From the NCBI GenBank assembly GCA_019359535.1, contig JAHHHE010000035.1, positions 1 to 35,664 on the forward strand: 35,664 nt of DNA, in the 5' to 3' direction. Made by a program: the position numbers and the translations under genes. Positions 1-8,699 of this stretch are shown here, one piece after another (the first letter of the stretch is position 1; each line of letters begins with the position of its first letter). Origin of the DNA: Gloeocapsa sp. UFS-A4-WI-NPMV-4B04 (GTDB lineage: Bacteria; Cyanobacteriota; Cyanobacteriia; Cyanobacteriales; Chroococcidiopsidaceae). Under the pieces are notes generated by a model. The model worked only from the letters and a program-made list of their open reading frames with translations, had not been told where the DNA came from and ran no database searches.

Positions 1-28
1 TTAGTCGCTCAAAGATGTCGCCGGTTAC

Positions 29-1051
29 TCAAACAACAGCCGTTGATTCAAGGGTTAACTTTTTACCATTGGTGGCCAGAGGTAGGGGCTGTAGTTTAGT
101 ATGGTTATTCAACCCGACTTGATATAACTCATCATCAAACATCTGTCCGGTTAGTTCATCAGCTTTGAGGTGCTGCCACTCCAACTCAATCGGGTTCATC
201 TCGGAACAGTATTTGGGCAAAAAGAAGATGTAGAGTCCTTTGTTTTCCCACTCAGACCATCGCTGCTGTACCACGGAACTAGTATGAATCGGGCCATTGT
301 CTTGAACAACAACAGTAATGCATCCAGTGGCGGCTAAGTGTCTCGATGCAAGCTGTGCCTGCTGTTCCATCATTTTTGTATAGGACTCGCTCGTAAATGA
401 ACCAATCACTAAACTATAAGTAAAACTAATTAAAGGTTGAATTAGCCCCAAAATACTCAGTCTCTGACCTCGGCGCCGAGTTTGTTCTAGCCGTTTCTGC
501 TGCCCACGCGGGAAGTACGTATAACTCACCGGGCTCCACATACAGAAGCCTGACTTATCCAGATATTTAAGTTCAATCTCTCCTGCTGCTGCTGCCAATC
601 CCAACATCTAATAGTCAGCTTGCTTAATTTGTCGCTGTTGGGGCTCTTGCTTAGTTTTATAACTCTGACAAGTCCGCTTCCAGATCATCCCCCTTTTTTT
701 TTTGAGTACCCGTCTGATGCGGTCGGAACTCAGTTTGACTTGGCGATCACGCTCTAGTTTTTGCGCCAGTTGCTGACTATTATAGGTAGGTGGTTCCTGC
801 TCTAAACATTGCTCCAGGTAAGCAATGTCGGCCTCCTGCCCCCTGGGTTTCCCTCCCCGCCCTTGGGCCTCCCACAGTCCTCCCAACCCAAAGCTATTCC
901 AGCGATGAATTGTCTCCCGCACCGTTTGGGGAGCCCAGTTGAGGTAAGCAGCAATCTTCTCAACATACCATCCGTGCCCACTCAAGCGTAGAGCTTCAGC
1001 CCGGTCTTTGACGCGTTGCGGCACAGTGGTTGCTGTTCTCAATTCAAACAA
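29..1051 (-). pseudogene. IS630-family transposase, broken by an in-frame TAG and 5'-truncated
   Basis: The minus strand encodes an N-terminal helix-turn-helix part (608-1051) and a DDE part (29-607) in the same frame, separated by one TAG at 608-610 directly before the ATG of the second part. The DDE half shows YLDKSGF, VVQDNGPIHTS and FLPKYCSEMNPIELEW, which are IS630/Tc1-mariner catalytic blocks. The N-terminal half has a helix-turn-helix region (GGLWEAQGRGGKP follows it). The only start for the first part is TTG at 1051. Plausible IS630 sequence (LLNPEEN) continues upstream to about position 1082, so the true 5' end was probably lost when IS605-type copy A inserted at 1106. A functional transposase would need stop readthrough, so I call it a pseudogene. 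Terminal repeats of the IS630 element are not identified. Confidence 0.85.
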
Positions 1052-1080
1052 GGTGCGGTTTTCTTCAGGATTTAGCAGGA

Positions 1081-2343
1081 CTATCGGGCAGTAAAAGGGA
1101 CAAGAGTGACATCTCCCAGCGCTCCACCTTTTGATGTGAGAGCGTGGGCTTCCAAGACAATCCAGCTATCGCTTCGGAGGATCTTGGCTTTAAGAACGGA
1201 ATGCCCTACCGCTCTATTCATTATATTTATCGCGGCGTTATGATCACGATCAAAACTACAGCCGCAGACGCAACTATGCCAACGTTCTGACAATTCTTTG
1301 GAGACTTTGATACCGCAAGCAGAACAATTTTGGCTAGTATTATAGGCGCTTACTGCAACAGTTAATAACCCAGCATTTTCGGCTTTGGTTTGTAATATTG
1401 ATAGGAAGTTTGACCAGCCAGCATCATGAATCGACTTTGCCTTATTTGTCCGAGCCAAACCTTTAACGTTTAAATCTTCGTGAGCAATTACGTCATATTT
1501 TTTGAGTAGATTGTTAGCAGTTTTAAAGTGAAAATTACGGCGTTTATCTGCAACTTTTTTATGTTGCAATCCTAATTGTTTAATCGCCTTAAGTCTACGA
1601 CTACTGCCTTGCTTTCGACGCGATACTCGCTTTTGAATTACTTTTAAGCGTTTTTGAGCTTTACGGTAATGCTGAGGTATAGCAACGGTTTCATTCTGGG
1701 CAGTTGTTAAAAACTCTTTCAATCCGACATCAATTCCAGTTATTGATTCGGGACTAAAGTCAGGTTTAATTGTTGGTACTGTATCATCTTCCAAACTTAA
1801 AGTCGCATAATAACCATCAGCTTTTCTGGTAATAGAAACCGTCTTGATTTTAAACCCATCAGGAAGAGGTCTATGCAAAATAACTTTAACTTTCCCAAAC
1901 ATCGGTAAGTTAATCAAATTATCCTGCAAACAGTCATTCTTTATCTGAGGATAAAGAAAAGTACGATATCTATTACGCTGCTTAAAACGAGGTCTACCAC
2001 TACGAAGACCGTTACTGTCTCCTTTAAGAAATCTATCAAAAGTAATTTTTACTCGTTTCACCACATCTTGAAGTACCTGCGAATAAACCTCGCCGTACCA
2101 AGGATGAGTTGTTTTTAATCTGGGTAAAGTCTTCTTTTGAGAGTAATAGTCTGGATTGTCCCGTAATTCTGGCAAATGACAGACGAGAGGACACGCATTA
2201 ACTTGCGTTCGATTACGTTCCCACCAGTCAAACCGATCTGCCAACAGGTAATTATATTGGGCGCAGCACATTGATAGCCAGCGCTCAATCTCAATAACTT
2301 GCTGTTTTGTCGGTCTTAATTTGTACTGGTGGGCTATATTCAT
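1081..2343 (-). CDS. tnpB: TnpB RNA-guided endonuclease of IS605-type copy A
   Basis: A 420-residue OrfB/TnpB with all RuvC landmarks: GIDVG with D205, HEDLN with E289, and DRDHNAA at 365-371. The zinc finger uses C340 and C343 plus a CxCGC cluster near 358-362. TnpB proteins are RNA-guided DNA nucleases that use an omega-RNA from the 3' end of the gene and element, and they promote element retention. Start is ATG at 2343, 34 bp from the divergent tnpA. Relative to copy B, four T residues replace TAA at 1129-1132. This removes the normal stop after ALTS, so translation continues through the right end and stops at 1081, outside the element. The extra residues are probably fortuitous. Catalytic residues are complete, so the protein may be active. 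Confidence 0.93.
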   Translation of the reverse strand: MNIAHQYKLRPTKQQVIEIERWLSMCCAQYNYLLADRFDWWERNRTQVNACPLVCHLPELRDNPDYYSQKKTLPRLKTTHPWYGEVYSQVLQDVVKRVKITFDRFLKGDSNGLRSGRPRFKQRNRYRTFLYPQIKNDCLQDNLINLPMFGKVKVILHRPLPDGFKIKTVSITRKADGYYATLSLEDDTVPTIKPDFSPESITGIDVGLKEFLTTAQNETVAIPQHYRKAQKRLKVIQKRVSRRKQGSSRRLKAIKQLGLQHKKVADKRRNFHFKTANNLLKKYDVIAHEDLNVKGLARTNKAKSIHDAGWSNFLSILQTKAENAGLLTVAVSAYNTSQNCSACGIKVSKELSERWHSCVCGCSFDRDHNAAINIMNRAVGHSVLKAKILRSDSWIVLEAHALTSKGGALGDVTLVPFTAR

Positions 2344-2869
2344 GCAATAATCTTATCATGCAGTGCTTAAAATGTAAATGGCTTATAAATCTCACTCTAG
2401 GGCAGTATCCGACCTTAAAGCTCATCTAGTGCTTACAACAAAATATCGGAGAAAGGTAATCACTGCACCTATGCTGATACGACTCAATGAGATATTTGAG
2501 GAGTTATGCCGTAAGTGGGGATGCGAGATAGTTGAATTCGACGGGGAGTCAGATCATGTGCATTTGTTATTCAGTTTCTACCCGCAGATGCAGTTATCAA
2601 AGTTTGTAAACAATCTCAAAACTGTAAGCTCAATCTATATCCGTAAGGAGTTTGTGACTGAGGTGCAGAAATTTTATCGAAAGCCTGTTTTCTGGCATAG
2701 TGCGTACTTCATTGCTAGCTGTGGAGGTGTCACAGTAGAGGAGTTGAAGCGTTACGTCCGAGAGCAAGACTCCCCAGTTGATGTTGAAGATCCGGTCGGC
2801 AATTCATCCCGAAGATAAGAAACATTGCTTCCCTCGTTTCATAGGGCGGGGATTCTTGCCGTTGAAGCT
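1106..2869. mobile_element. IS200/IS605-family element, copy A (tnpB and tnpA divergent)
   Basis: The boundaries come from comparison with copy B at 26787-28548. Both share a right end (minus strand ...GGGAGATGTCAC, terminal base 1106) and a left end (minus strand AGCTTCAA, terminal base 2869), and their flanks differ. The left end is preceded on the minus strand by a run of T in both copies (2870-2874 here), the expected position of the TnpA target and TnpB TAM. The right end contains a short hairpin (ACATC/GATGT arms). tnpA points towards the left end and tnpB towards the right end, the classical IS605 arrangement. The element sits in the 5' end of the IS630 transposase gene. Confidence 0.8.
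2378..2818 (+). CDS. tnpA: TnpA Y1 (HUH) transposase of IS605-type copy A
   Basis: A 146-residue IS200-type Y1 transposase. The HUH motif is H60-V-H62 (SDHVHLLF) and the nucleophilic tyrosine is Y126 in EELKRYV. The family excises and inserts the element as single-stranded DNA by cutting at hairpins in the two ends. Length is normal for the family. It is divergent from tnpB with starts 34 bp apart, so both promoters lie in that short gap (2344-2377). The first part is nearly identical in DNA to copy B tnpA, the second part is not (see findings). The last residues (SSRR) differ from copy B, which stops just after GN. Confidence 0.95.
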   Translation: MAYKSHSRAVSDLKAHLVLTTKYRRKVITAPMLIRLNEIFEELCRKWGCEIVEFDGESDHVHLLFSFYPQMQLSKFVNNLKTVSSIYIRKEFVTEVQKFYRKPVFWHSAYFIASCGGVTVEELKRYVREQDSPVDVEDPVGNSSRR

Positions 2870-2978
2870 AAAAACGGAAGCTGCTCGGTTGTTGAGTAAG
2901 TCAGGATTGCCTACCTTAAAATCGGTGATTCATCAGCGTCAAGTTGTAGCAGATACCTTTGGGCAAGGTGAAACAGTA

Positions 2979-4386
2979 GTGACATCTCCCCACCCTGCAT
3001 AAAATGCGAGGATGGGGCTGCTCAAATTCACATTTGAGCATTCCTGGATAACCACTTATCTAGGCTCATCGCCCCCGACAGTACGGTATTACTAGGCAGT
3101 TTCCATTCCCCAAAGTCCTTGGGTACTAAATTTTCTAATCCTCTCAAGAACACCATTTCTGCAGCAGCATGATCTCTAGAAGTTTGATATCCACACTCAG
3201 GACACAAATGCTCTCTTTGACTCAAAGGTTTACTCACATGAACCTTGCACTTTGGACAGGTCTGACTAGTGCCGTAGGGGCTAACTTTACTGAAGTAAGC
3301 CCCACGCTTCCAGCACACCCACTCCAACAACGAGAGGAACTGTCCAAAGGATGCGTCAACGCACTCCTTTTTGAGCATTCCTCGGTTGAGTCCGACGGGG
3401 TTTAGGTCTTCAGCAAATATGGTTTGCGCCTGCTCACAAAGGCTGTGAGCCGTCTTCAGGTGAAAGTCAATGCGTGTGTTTGCAATATGATGATGCAGTT
3501 TAGCTACTTTGATTTGAGCTTTTTCCCAGTTCAAAGAATGTCTCTTCTTTCTAGAGGTTCTGCGTTGCAGCACTTTCAGCCGACTTTGCAGAGACTTCAA
3601 GAACTTTGGACGTTCAACACTGGAGTTATCGCTAGCTGTCAAGAACCGCTCAAGTCCCAAGTCAATACCAATCGCTCTGCCATGCGCTGGAGCTTTTGGG
3701 ACAGACACATCAGATTCAATAGTAATGACTACATACCATTGAGTAAAACGAGCTTTCGACAACACCCTTACCTGTTTGACAATAAAACCATCGGGGATTG
3801 GGCGGTGCAATCTTATTGCAACATCCCCAATCTTAGGAAGTTTTATTTGAAAATTAGTGACAGGATTTGTCTTGAACTGTGGAAACACAAACGATTTGAA
3901 CTGCCCAAGCTTTTTGAATCTGGGAAATCCAAACGAACGTTTTTGAAAGTTCTCCCAAGTGTCATGCAATCGCCTCACGGTTGTTTGCAATACCTGAGAA
4001 TGTATTTCAGCAAGCCTGGGAAACTTTTTCTTAGCTTTAGGCAACGCATCTTGCTGACGCTGATACGAAGGAAAAGGCACTATAGCCGGAATGATGTATT
4101 CCTTCTCCAAAGAACACCTATCTATCAAACTCTTCCGACTCGCCAGCCAATCTTTCATCTCGCGCAAAGAGTAATTGTAGACCTGGCGACAGGTTTCCAG
4201 CCAATCTTGGATGAGCGACTGTTGTGCGGGATCAGGGTAGATTCTGTAGGTGTAATTCAGTGTCAGCATAGTTCTACTATACCAGATGCTGACGGTAAAT
4301 TGTTACTTTCATCTCCCTCAATGGAAGTGAAAATAACCGCTATCCATCCCCGCCCTGCTCAAAGCGAGGACGGGGAATTCCGCGCA
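2979..4386 (-). mobile_element. tnpB-only IS200/IS605-family element (left end approximate)
   Basis: A tnpB gene flanked by element-like ends without tnpA. The right end starts with GTGACATCTCCC on the plus strand at 2979, like the right ends of copies A and B, and carries a hairpin at about 2988-3017 (CCCCACCCTGCAT, loop, ATGCGAGGATGGGG). The left end carries a similar GC-rich hairpin at about 4350-4377. The outer left boundary is set where a short unrelated open frame begins and is uncertain by tens of bases. Only 109 bp separate it from copy A (2870-2978). That spacer reads as an open frame with no product I recognise. Confidence 0.6.
3028..4269 (-). CDS. tnpB: TnpB RNA-guided endonuclease (tnpB-only element)
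   Basis: A 413-residue TnpB of a lineage different from copies A and B (start MLTLNYTYRIYPDPAQQ). RuvC residues are intact: GIDLG with D203, FAEDLN with E287, SRDHAAA with D366. The zinc finger is C338, C341, C356, C359. It starts at ATG 4269. No tnpA accompanies it, so mobility would need TnpA in trans, perhaps from the similar-ended copies A, B or C. Nearest relative in the window by eye is the tnpB at 25538-26752 (shared NLTYTYR start and overall layout). It looks intact. Confidence 0.93.
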   Translation of the reverse strand: MLTLNYTYRIYPDPAQQSLIQDWLETCRQVYNYSLREMKDWLASRKSLIDRCSLEKEYIIPAIVPFPSYQRQQDALPKAKKKFPRLAEIHSQVLQTTVRRLHDTWENFQKRSFGFPRFKKLGQFKSFVFPQFKTNPVTNFQIKLPKIGDVAIRLHRPIPDGFIVKQVRVLSKARFTQWYVVITIESDVSVPKAPAHGRAIGIDLGLERFLTASDNSSVERPKFLKSLQSRLKVLQRRTSRKKRHSLNWEKAQIKVAKLHHHIANTRIDFHLKTAHSLCEQAQTIFAEDLNPVGLNRGMLKKECVDASFGQFLSLLEWVCWKRGAYFSKVSPYGTSQTCPKCKVHVSKPLSQREHLCPECGYQTSRDHAAAEMVFLRGLENLVPKDFGEWKLPSNTVLSGAMSLDKWLSRNAQM

Positions 4387-4498
4387 AACAAGGTTAAGTT
4401 TGAGCGGTCGTCCAGCAGATGAATCTGCTAGGGAGTACGAAAAGTTGTTTAAACCCAATTTTCCGGTAAAACGATATATTGAACAGCAACGGGATTGA
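4385..4498 (+). pseudogene. C-terminal fragment of an unidentified protein
   Basis: An open frame of 37 codons without a start, reading GRPADESAREYEKLF then KPNFPVKRYIEQQRD and a TGA stop. The composition is protein-like, and it starts where the tnpB-only element appears to end, which suggests the 3' remnant of a gene interrupted by that element. I do not recognise the family. The rest of the gene is not seen on the other side of the insertion. Confidence 0.35.
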
Positions 4499-4507
4499 TT
4501 TTTTAAG

Positions 4508-4558
4508 GCAGACTAAAGTCTGCGTAGTGGTTTTCATCTCTGGACTAAAGTCGCAGAG
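4508..4558. repeat. Two short hairpins sharing GACTAAAGTC
   Basis: GCAGACTAAAGTCTGC (4508-4523) is a perfect 16-bp palindrome, followed about 15 bp later by an imperfect hairpin with the same core (CTCTGGACTAAAGTCGCAGAG). They lie between the gene remnant and the invertase and could act as a terminator or be a small dispersed repeat. Confidence 0.5.
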
Positions 4559-4621
4559 TTTTCAACCTACCTTCTTATAAATATTTATTTTTTCAATCTG
4601 CTAGTTAGAGAGGACAGAGGG

Positions 4622-5998
4622 TTGAGCGAGAGATCTTCAATAGTAGAAGAGCAAGCGTGGGAAGCACTAGAAAAGTCAATTATTTATTATCAAGGACGAC
4701 CCATCGGAACAATAGCCGCCTGTGATCCAGATATTGCAGCGCTGAACTACGATCAATGTTTTCTGCGAGATTTTATTTCCTCAGCACTCGTTTTTTTAAT
4801 TAAAGGCAGAACCAACATTGTTCGCAATTTTTTAGAAGAAACCCTGAAATTACAGCCGAAAACAGGACAGTTAGATAGCTTTAAACCCAGTCGCGGTTTA
4901 ATGCCAGCTAGCTTCAAAATTGAGTCTATCAATGGGCGGGAATATTTAAAGGCTGACTTTGGTAACCACGCGATCGGTCGAGTTGCACCAGCTGATGCTT
5001 GTCTATGGTGGATTATTTTGTTACGCGCCTATGTTATTTCAACTGGAGATACTGCTCTTGTTGAGCGAAACGATTTTCAAGAGGGTATCCGAGTTAGCCT
5101 AGAACTTTGTCTGGTCACTCGGTTTGATATGTATCCAATGGTGCTGGTTCCCGATGGAGCCAGTATGATTGATCGCCGCATGGGATTATATGGACATCCC
5201 TTAGATATTCAATCGTTGTTCTATGCGGCTCTAAAAGCCAGCATCGAACTTCTTACTCCCAACAAAGAAAATCAAAACATTATTCAAGCGGTACATAAGC
5301 GCTTAGGTCCTTTGCTCAAGCAACTTCGAGAAGATTATTGGTTAGACTCAGAGCGATTAAATGTGATTTACCGTTTTCAGGTTGAGGAGTATGGAGAAGA
5401 AGTCCTCAATCATTTCAACATTTATTCTGACTCAATTCCGTTCTATCGGCTTGCGAAATGGCTACCAGAAGCAGGTGGTTATCTAGCTGGCAACTTAGGT
5501 CCCTCGCAACTGGACTGCCGCTTTTTTGCTTTGGGTAACTTGATGGCGATTATTTCTTCTCTAGCAGATGAACAACAGTCACACAAGATTTTGAATTTGA
5601 TTGAGCTGCGGTGGAGTGACTTGATTAGTCATATGCCCATGAAATTGTGTTATCCAGCTTTGGAAGACGTAGAGTGGAGAATTGTCACTGGAGCCGATCC
5701 TAAAAATCGCCCTTGGTCGTATCACAACGGTGGAAGTTGGCCCGTCTTACTTTGGATGCTAACGGCAGCTGCTAAAAAAATGGATAGAGGCGAATTAGCT
5801 CACCATGCGATCGCTATTGCAGAACGACGACTGGTAGAAGATCATTGGCCAGAATACTACGATGGGCCAGATGGTCGTCTGATTGGCAAAGAAGCACGGA
5901 AATATCAAACTTGGACTATTTCTGGTTATTTATTGGCTAAAGAGTTAATCGCAAATCCTGATCACCTGAAATTAATTACTTTTGAGACGGAAGATTGA
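4622..5998 (+). CDS. GH100 neutral/alkaline invertase
   Basis: A 458-residue glycoside hydrolase family 100 protein, which hydrolyses sucrose to glucose and fructose in the cytoplasm. The signature [16 protein letters not shown] lies at residues 178-193. D184 is at about the position of the catalytic acid, and E411 in WPEYYDG fits the catalytic base known from cyanobacterial invertases of this family. The [10 protein letters not shown] block (42-51) and [12 protein letters not shown] are also typical. Length is normal for bacterial members. The start is TTG at 4622, after a purine-rich stretch (GAGAGGACAGAGGG) and an upstream in-frame stop. The gene stands alone, between the IS cluster and the toxin-antitoxin locus. 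No signal peptide is seen. Confidence 0.93.
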   Translation: MSERSSIVEEQAWEALEKSIIYYQGRPIGTIAACDPDIAALNYDQCFLRDFISSALVFLIKGRTNIVRNFLEETLKLQPKTGQLDSFKPSRGLMPASFKIESINGREYLKADFGNHAIGRVAPADACLWWIILLRAYVISTGDTALVERNDFQEGIRVSLELCLVTRFDMYPMVLVPDGASMIDRRMGLYGHPLDIQSLFYAALKASIELLTPNKENQNIIQAVHKRLGPLLKQLREDYWLDSERLNVIYRFQVEEYGEEVLNHFNIYSDSIPFYRLAKWLPEAGGYLAGNLGPSQLDCRFFALGNLMAIISSLADEQQSHKILNLIELRWSDLISHMPMKLCYPALEDVEWRIVTGADPKNRPWSYHNGGSWPVLLWMLTAAAKKMDRGELAHHAIAIAERRLVEDHWPEYYDGPDGRLIGKEARKYQTWTISGYLLAKELIANPDHLKLITFETED

Positions 5999-6124
5999 GC
6001 TTTGGAAGACGAATTGATTGAGTCCTAGCGACTGTTTCAGTAAATTGATTGAGGCTGCTTTGAGTAAGCGTTCTAGATTATTTAAATGCGTTCAATCAAA
6101 GATCCCATAGCTAGGGTTGGCTGC

Positions 6125-6177
6125 TCAATTTGGTTTCGATCCATGGTAGGTTTCAAGTGCACTTACAGCATCAGCAA
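6125..6177 (-). pseudogene. Displaced 3' end of the GNAT toxin gene
   Basis: Directly outside the left target duplication of the ISAs1-family element. If the element and one duplication copy are removed, the GNAT frame from 7791 continues as ...MTLMVT-VADAVSALETYHGSKPN and stops at TGA 6125-6127. MTLMVT followed by an ADA-type helix is the usual end of GNAT toxins paired with DUF1778 antitoxins. This stretch is therefore the original C-terminus, cut off from its gene. Confidence 0.8.
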
Positions 6178-6187
6178 CTGTCACCAT
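6178..6187. repeat. Target-site duplication, left copy (CTGTCACCAT)
   Basis: CTGTCACCAT directly precedes the left inverted repeat and is repeated exactly at 7781-7790 directly after the right inverted repeat. A 10-bp direct repeat is the expected mark of insertion of an ISAs1-type element. Confidence 0.9.
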
Positions 6188-7780
6188 CAGGGCAAACGCA
6201 TCTAATTTTCAGAAAGAAGATATATAAAGAGTTTGAAGAGTTTAAAATTGTTCAAAATTAAGATGAAGGTACTTGCAGGGCAAACAACTTGACTAAAGAG
6301 AGCGGAGCCATTAATTTCAAGAAGGACAACTTCTCTTTCATCAACAATAAAGTTGAAAAGATTGGGTTATTTAAGGCTATTAAGGTTGACAGGATTAACA
6401 AGTAAAATCAGGAATTTATTATCAGAGAGAGTAGATAATCATTATCCCATCCAGCGCGATTTCGTTTACTTCTAATACTTCGTTTTTCTCGGCAATCTTG
6501 CTTTAATAAATTAAGAGCAATATGTCTAATAATCGCCAAATTTTCTGGGGCGTTATCTTTTCTGACTTTTGAACTATCTTCATGAAAAGCAACATCTAAA
6601 ACCCAATGTAATTGATTTTCAATACTCCAATGTCCGCGAATAATGCGAGAGAATTCTTTGGCAGATAAGCTGAGACTGCTAATATAGTATCTTCGTTCAA
6701 TTGTTGTTCTACCATTTTTCTCAACTCGCATATATTCTGCCATTCCTAACGAAGTAATCTGGCACCAATTTTCTTGAGCAACCAGCGCTCGACCTAGATT
6801 GGTTAAGCTGCGATAAAAGCGGGTTTCTTGACGACCATGCTCTGCTTGTTTTAGCTTGCATTGACTATGTTCACCTCCTGCCCAATCTGGTTTCAAAGCC
6901 TGTTTGAATAAAGCTTCTATTTCGTCATATAATAAACGTTGATTCTTCTTAACAGTGATTAGATAATTAGCTTCTTTCCCGATAATAGTTGACACAATTT
7001 CTTTTTGACAACCAATAGCATCGATAGTAACAATAGCCCCTTTAAGATATAAAACTTTTAAGAGGTCGGGAATAGCAGTTATTTCATTCGATTTACCTTC
7101 GACTTTTCTTTGCCCTAACACTAATCCCTGTTGCTGCGCCCAAGCACTAACCATTACTATTGCTTTTTGGTTGTTACTTTTATCATAAGAATGTCGTAAA
7201 GTTTTGCCATCAATAGCAATAATTTCTCCTTCAATTAAAGAACTAATCGATTTGACCCAATTGAGAAAACATTTTTGTAACTGTTCTGGATCGAGTCGAG
7301 CAAAAACTCGATTTCATTGTATCATGAGAAGGAATCCCATTCGGGAGCTTAAGAAATTTCTTGAACCATTTATATTTACACTTTCCGTAAAGTTCAATAT
7401 CCTCCCAAGTTTCGGCTCCGCCAACTACAGCACAGAGAGTTAATGTAATAATATCAATTAATAAATGTCGCTTACTTCTCTCTACTCTAGGGTCTTTAAT
7501 AGCTGCAAAGTGCTGCTTGATTGTCGATTTAGCTCTTAACTTCATTAATAATAACTAAAAAATATTTGATATTTCTCTCTAAAAATTATAGAAGTTATTA
7601 GAAGTGTATCAAAATATTTTTACGTCTTTGTTAACCAAAAATTATTAGTCACATTCTACTTATACTCATCAAGTTAGGACCCTGATATTCTCGCTGACAA
7701 GAGTTGGTCAAATGGCACTCAACCCCCATGAGTAACTATTTGTCAATACAAATTAACAAAAATTAGATGCGTTTGCCCTG
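6188..7780 (-). mobile_element. ISAs1-family insertion sequence, complete ends
   Basis: The element is 1593 bp long. It has perfect 22-bp terminal inverted repeats at 6188-6209 and 7759-7780 that start CAGGGCAAACGC, and is flanked by the 10-bp duplication CTGTCACCAT. The transposase inside (6408-7545, minus strand) is frameshifted, so the copy is probably not autonomous. About 200 bp at each end are non-coding. It is inserted in the 3' end of the GNAT toxin gene. Confidence 0.9.
6408..7545 (-). pseudogene. ISAs1-family DDE transposase, frameshifted
   Basis: The N-terminal part (7243-7545) starts MKLRAKSTIKQHFAAIKDPR and contains DIITLTLCAVVGGAETWEDIE and GIPSHDT. The frame is then lost by what looks like one extra base near 7311-7318 (ACAATGAAATCGAG where an ACA-TTT-AAT-CGA type sequence is expected). 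In the shifted frame FARLDPEQLQKCFLNWVKS, EIIAIDGKTLRHSYD and the 6408-7154 part (IVTIDAIGCQKEI, RGHWSIENQLHWVLDV) follow. The catalytic aspartates and the H-W-x-IEN-x-LHW-x-LD block are therefore all present across two frames. Programmed frameshifting is possible but no obvious slippery heptamer is seen. Confidence 0.88.
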
Positions 7781-8267
7781 CTGTCACCATTAGGGTCATC
7801 GGTTCGATAGGCGAAGCGGTGAAACCACACTTAAAGTAGAACTGAAGAGCTTCTTCTGAGATGGCATGTACGAGGATAGCCCGTATGCCCGCGATTTCTG
7901 CTGCCTGCAACGTGCGAAGAACAGCATCACGCACAAGAGCGCGACCAAATCCCTGACCCTGACACTCGCTAGCGACCGCAAGCCGCCCAATGACCATAAC
8001 GGGGATGGGGTCAGGCATATTACGTCTAACTCGTCCAGGCGCAGAGATGTTCGCTACCCCACCAACGGCAAGACAGTAGTAGGCGACTATCTTCTGTCCA
8101 ATGCAGACTACATAAGTTCGAGAAGCGCCGCCTTGCTCGTTCTTGAGGGCGCGACGCTTCAACCAGTCATCGAGTTCAGCGTTGCCTGAGTCAAAGTCTT
8201 CCAATTTATGTGTTGGAGAAAGTGGCTCAGGAGGACGTGGCTTTTCCCGATCTTGTTCTAATCCCAC
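7743..8267 (-). CDS. GNAT acetyltransferase toxin with IS-derived C-terminus
   Basis: A 174-residue GNAT acetyltransferase of the type that pairs with DUF1778 antitoxins; characterised members acetylate aminoacyl-tRNA and block translation. Family features seen: the FDSGNAELDDWLKRRA block, RTYVV, the acetyl-CoA site in RLAVASECQGQGFGRAL and HAISEEALQFYFKCGF. It starts at GTG 8267 and overlaps the end of the antitoxin frame by 10 bp, so the two are translationally coupled. After MTLMVT the last 12 codons (AGQTHLIFVNLY) come from the inverted repeat of the ISAs1 element, not from the original gene; about 19 native residues are lost. Whether toxin activity survives is unknown. Confidence 0.9.
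   Translation of the reverse strand: MGLEQDREKPRPPEPLSPTHKLEDFDSGNAELDDWLKRRALKNEQGGASRTYVVCIGQKIVAYYCLAVGGVANISAPGRVRRNMPDPIPVMVIGRLAVASECQGQGFGRALVRDAVLRTLQAAEIAGIRAILVHAISEEALQFYFKCGFTASPIEPMTLMVTAGQTHLIFVNLY
7781..7790. repeat. Target-site duplication, right copy (CTGTCACCAT)
   Basis: Exact copy of 6178-6187, immediately outside the right inverted repeat of the ISAs1-family element. It lies inside the GNAT frame (codons for MVT). Confidence 0.9.
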
Positions 8268-8632
8268 GGAGCTGGTCTAGTTAGTAATGCGCGTAGTTTC
8301 TCATTCTCTGCTGGTGGGGCATCGAGCCGAGCTATAAATTGATTAAATTTCTGCTCGTCCAAACCAAAGAATCGGCGGTCGAGCAACACTGCTTTTGCCT
8401 CTTGGCAGGCTGTCTCCAGGATAAATTCTGAGCGACTCTTGCCTTGTACCTGGGCTGCATGGTCAATGAGATCCCGTTGACTCTGTTTTGCCCGAACGTT
8501 GATCGTAACGTCACGGATCTGATTGACTGGCTCTGTTTGCTGCACGGACACAGTAATAACCCTATTAATGACGAATTGCACACGAACGCTTACAGCAGCT
8601 TTAACACTGCGAGCGCAGTTAATAACGTACAC
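8258..8632 (-). CDS. DUF1778 antitoxin (ribbon-helix-helix)
   Basis: The conserved DUF1778 part is IRDVTINVRAKQSQRDLIDH followed by AAQVQGKSRSEFILETACQEA, an N-terminal ribbon-helix-helix, then the toxin-neutralising tail ending RALLTRPAPWD. The frame is open from GTG 8632 (124 residues), but family members are about 90 long, so the true start is probably a GTG near 8545-8551 (before QQTEPVN). A TTGACA with a TGTATACA palindrome lies upstream, near 8657-8675, and could be the autoregulated promoter and operator. The antitoxin frame is intact while its toxin is damaged. Confidence 0.88.
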   Translation of the reverse strand: MYVINCARSVKAAVSVRVQFVINRVITVSVQQTEPVNQIRDVTINVRAKQSQRDLIDHAAQVQGKSRSEFILETACQEAKAVLLDRRFFGLDEQKFNQFIARLDAPPAENEKLRALLTRPAPWD

Positions 8633-8699
8633 TCCAAATATGGCATCTTTGTGTATACAATGTCAATACAACAAAACCGACGACATCAATACTTCCCTC

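Noticed and set aside
2778..3002. Plus-strand frame overlapping the tnpA end
   Set aside because: It overlaps tnpA, crosses the left end of copy A and the right end of the next element; the reading LLSKSGLPTLKSVIHQRQ looks protein-like but matches nothing I know.
3424..4422. Long plus-strand open frame (332 codons)
   Set aside because: Antisense shadow of the tnpB gene at 3028-4269; composition is basic and serine-rich with no domain.
6188..6209. Short stretch identical to the end of the GNAT gene, first read as a partial gene duplication
   Set aside because: It is the left terminal inverted repeat of the ISAs1 element; the GNAT reading frame ends inside the right repeat.
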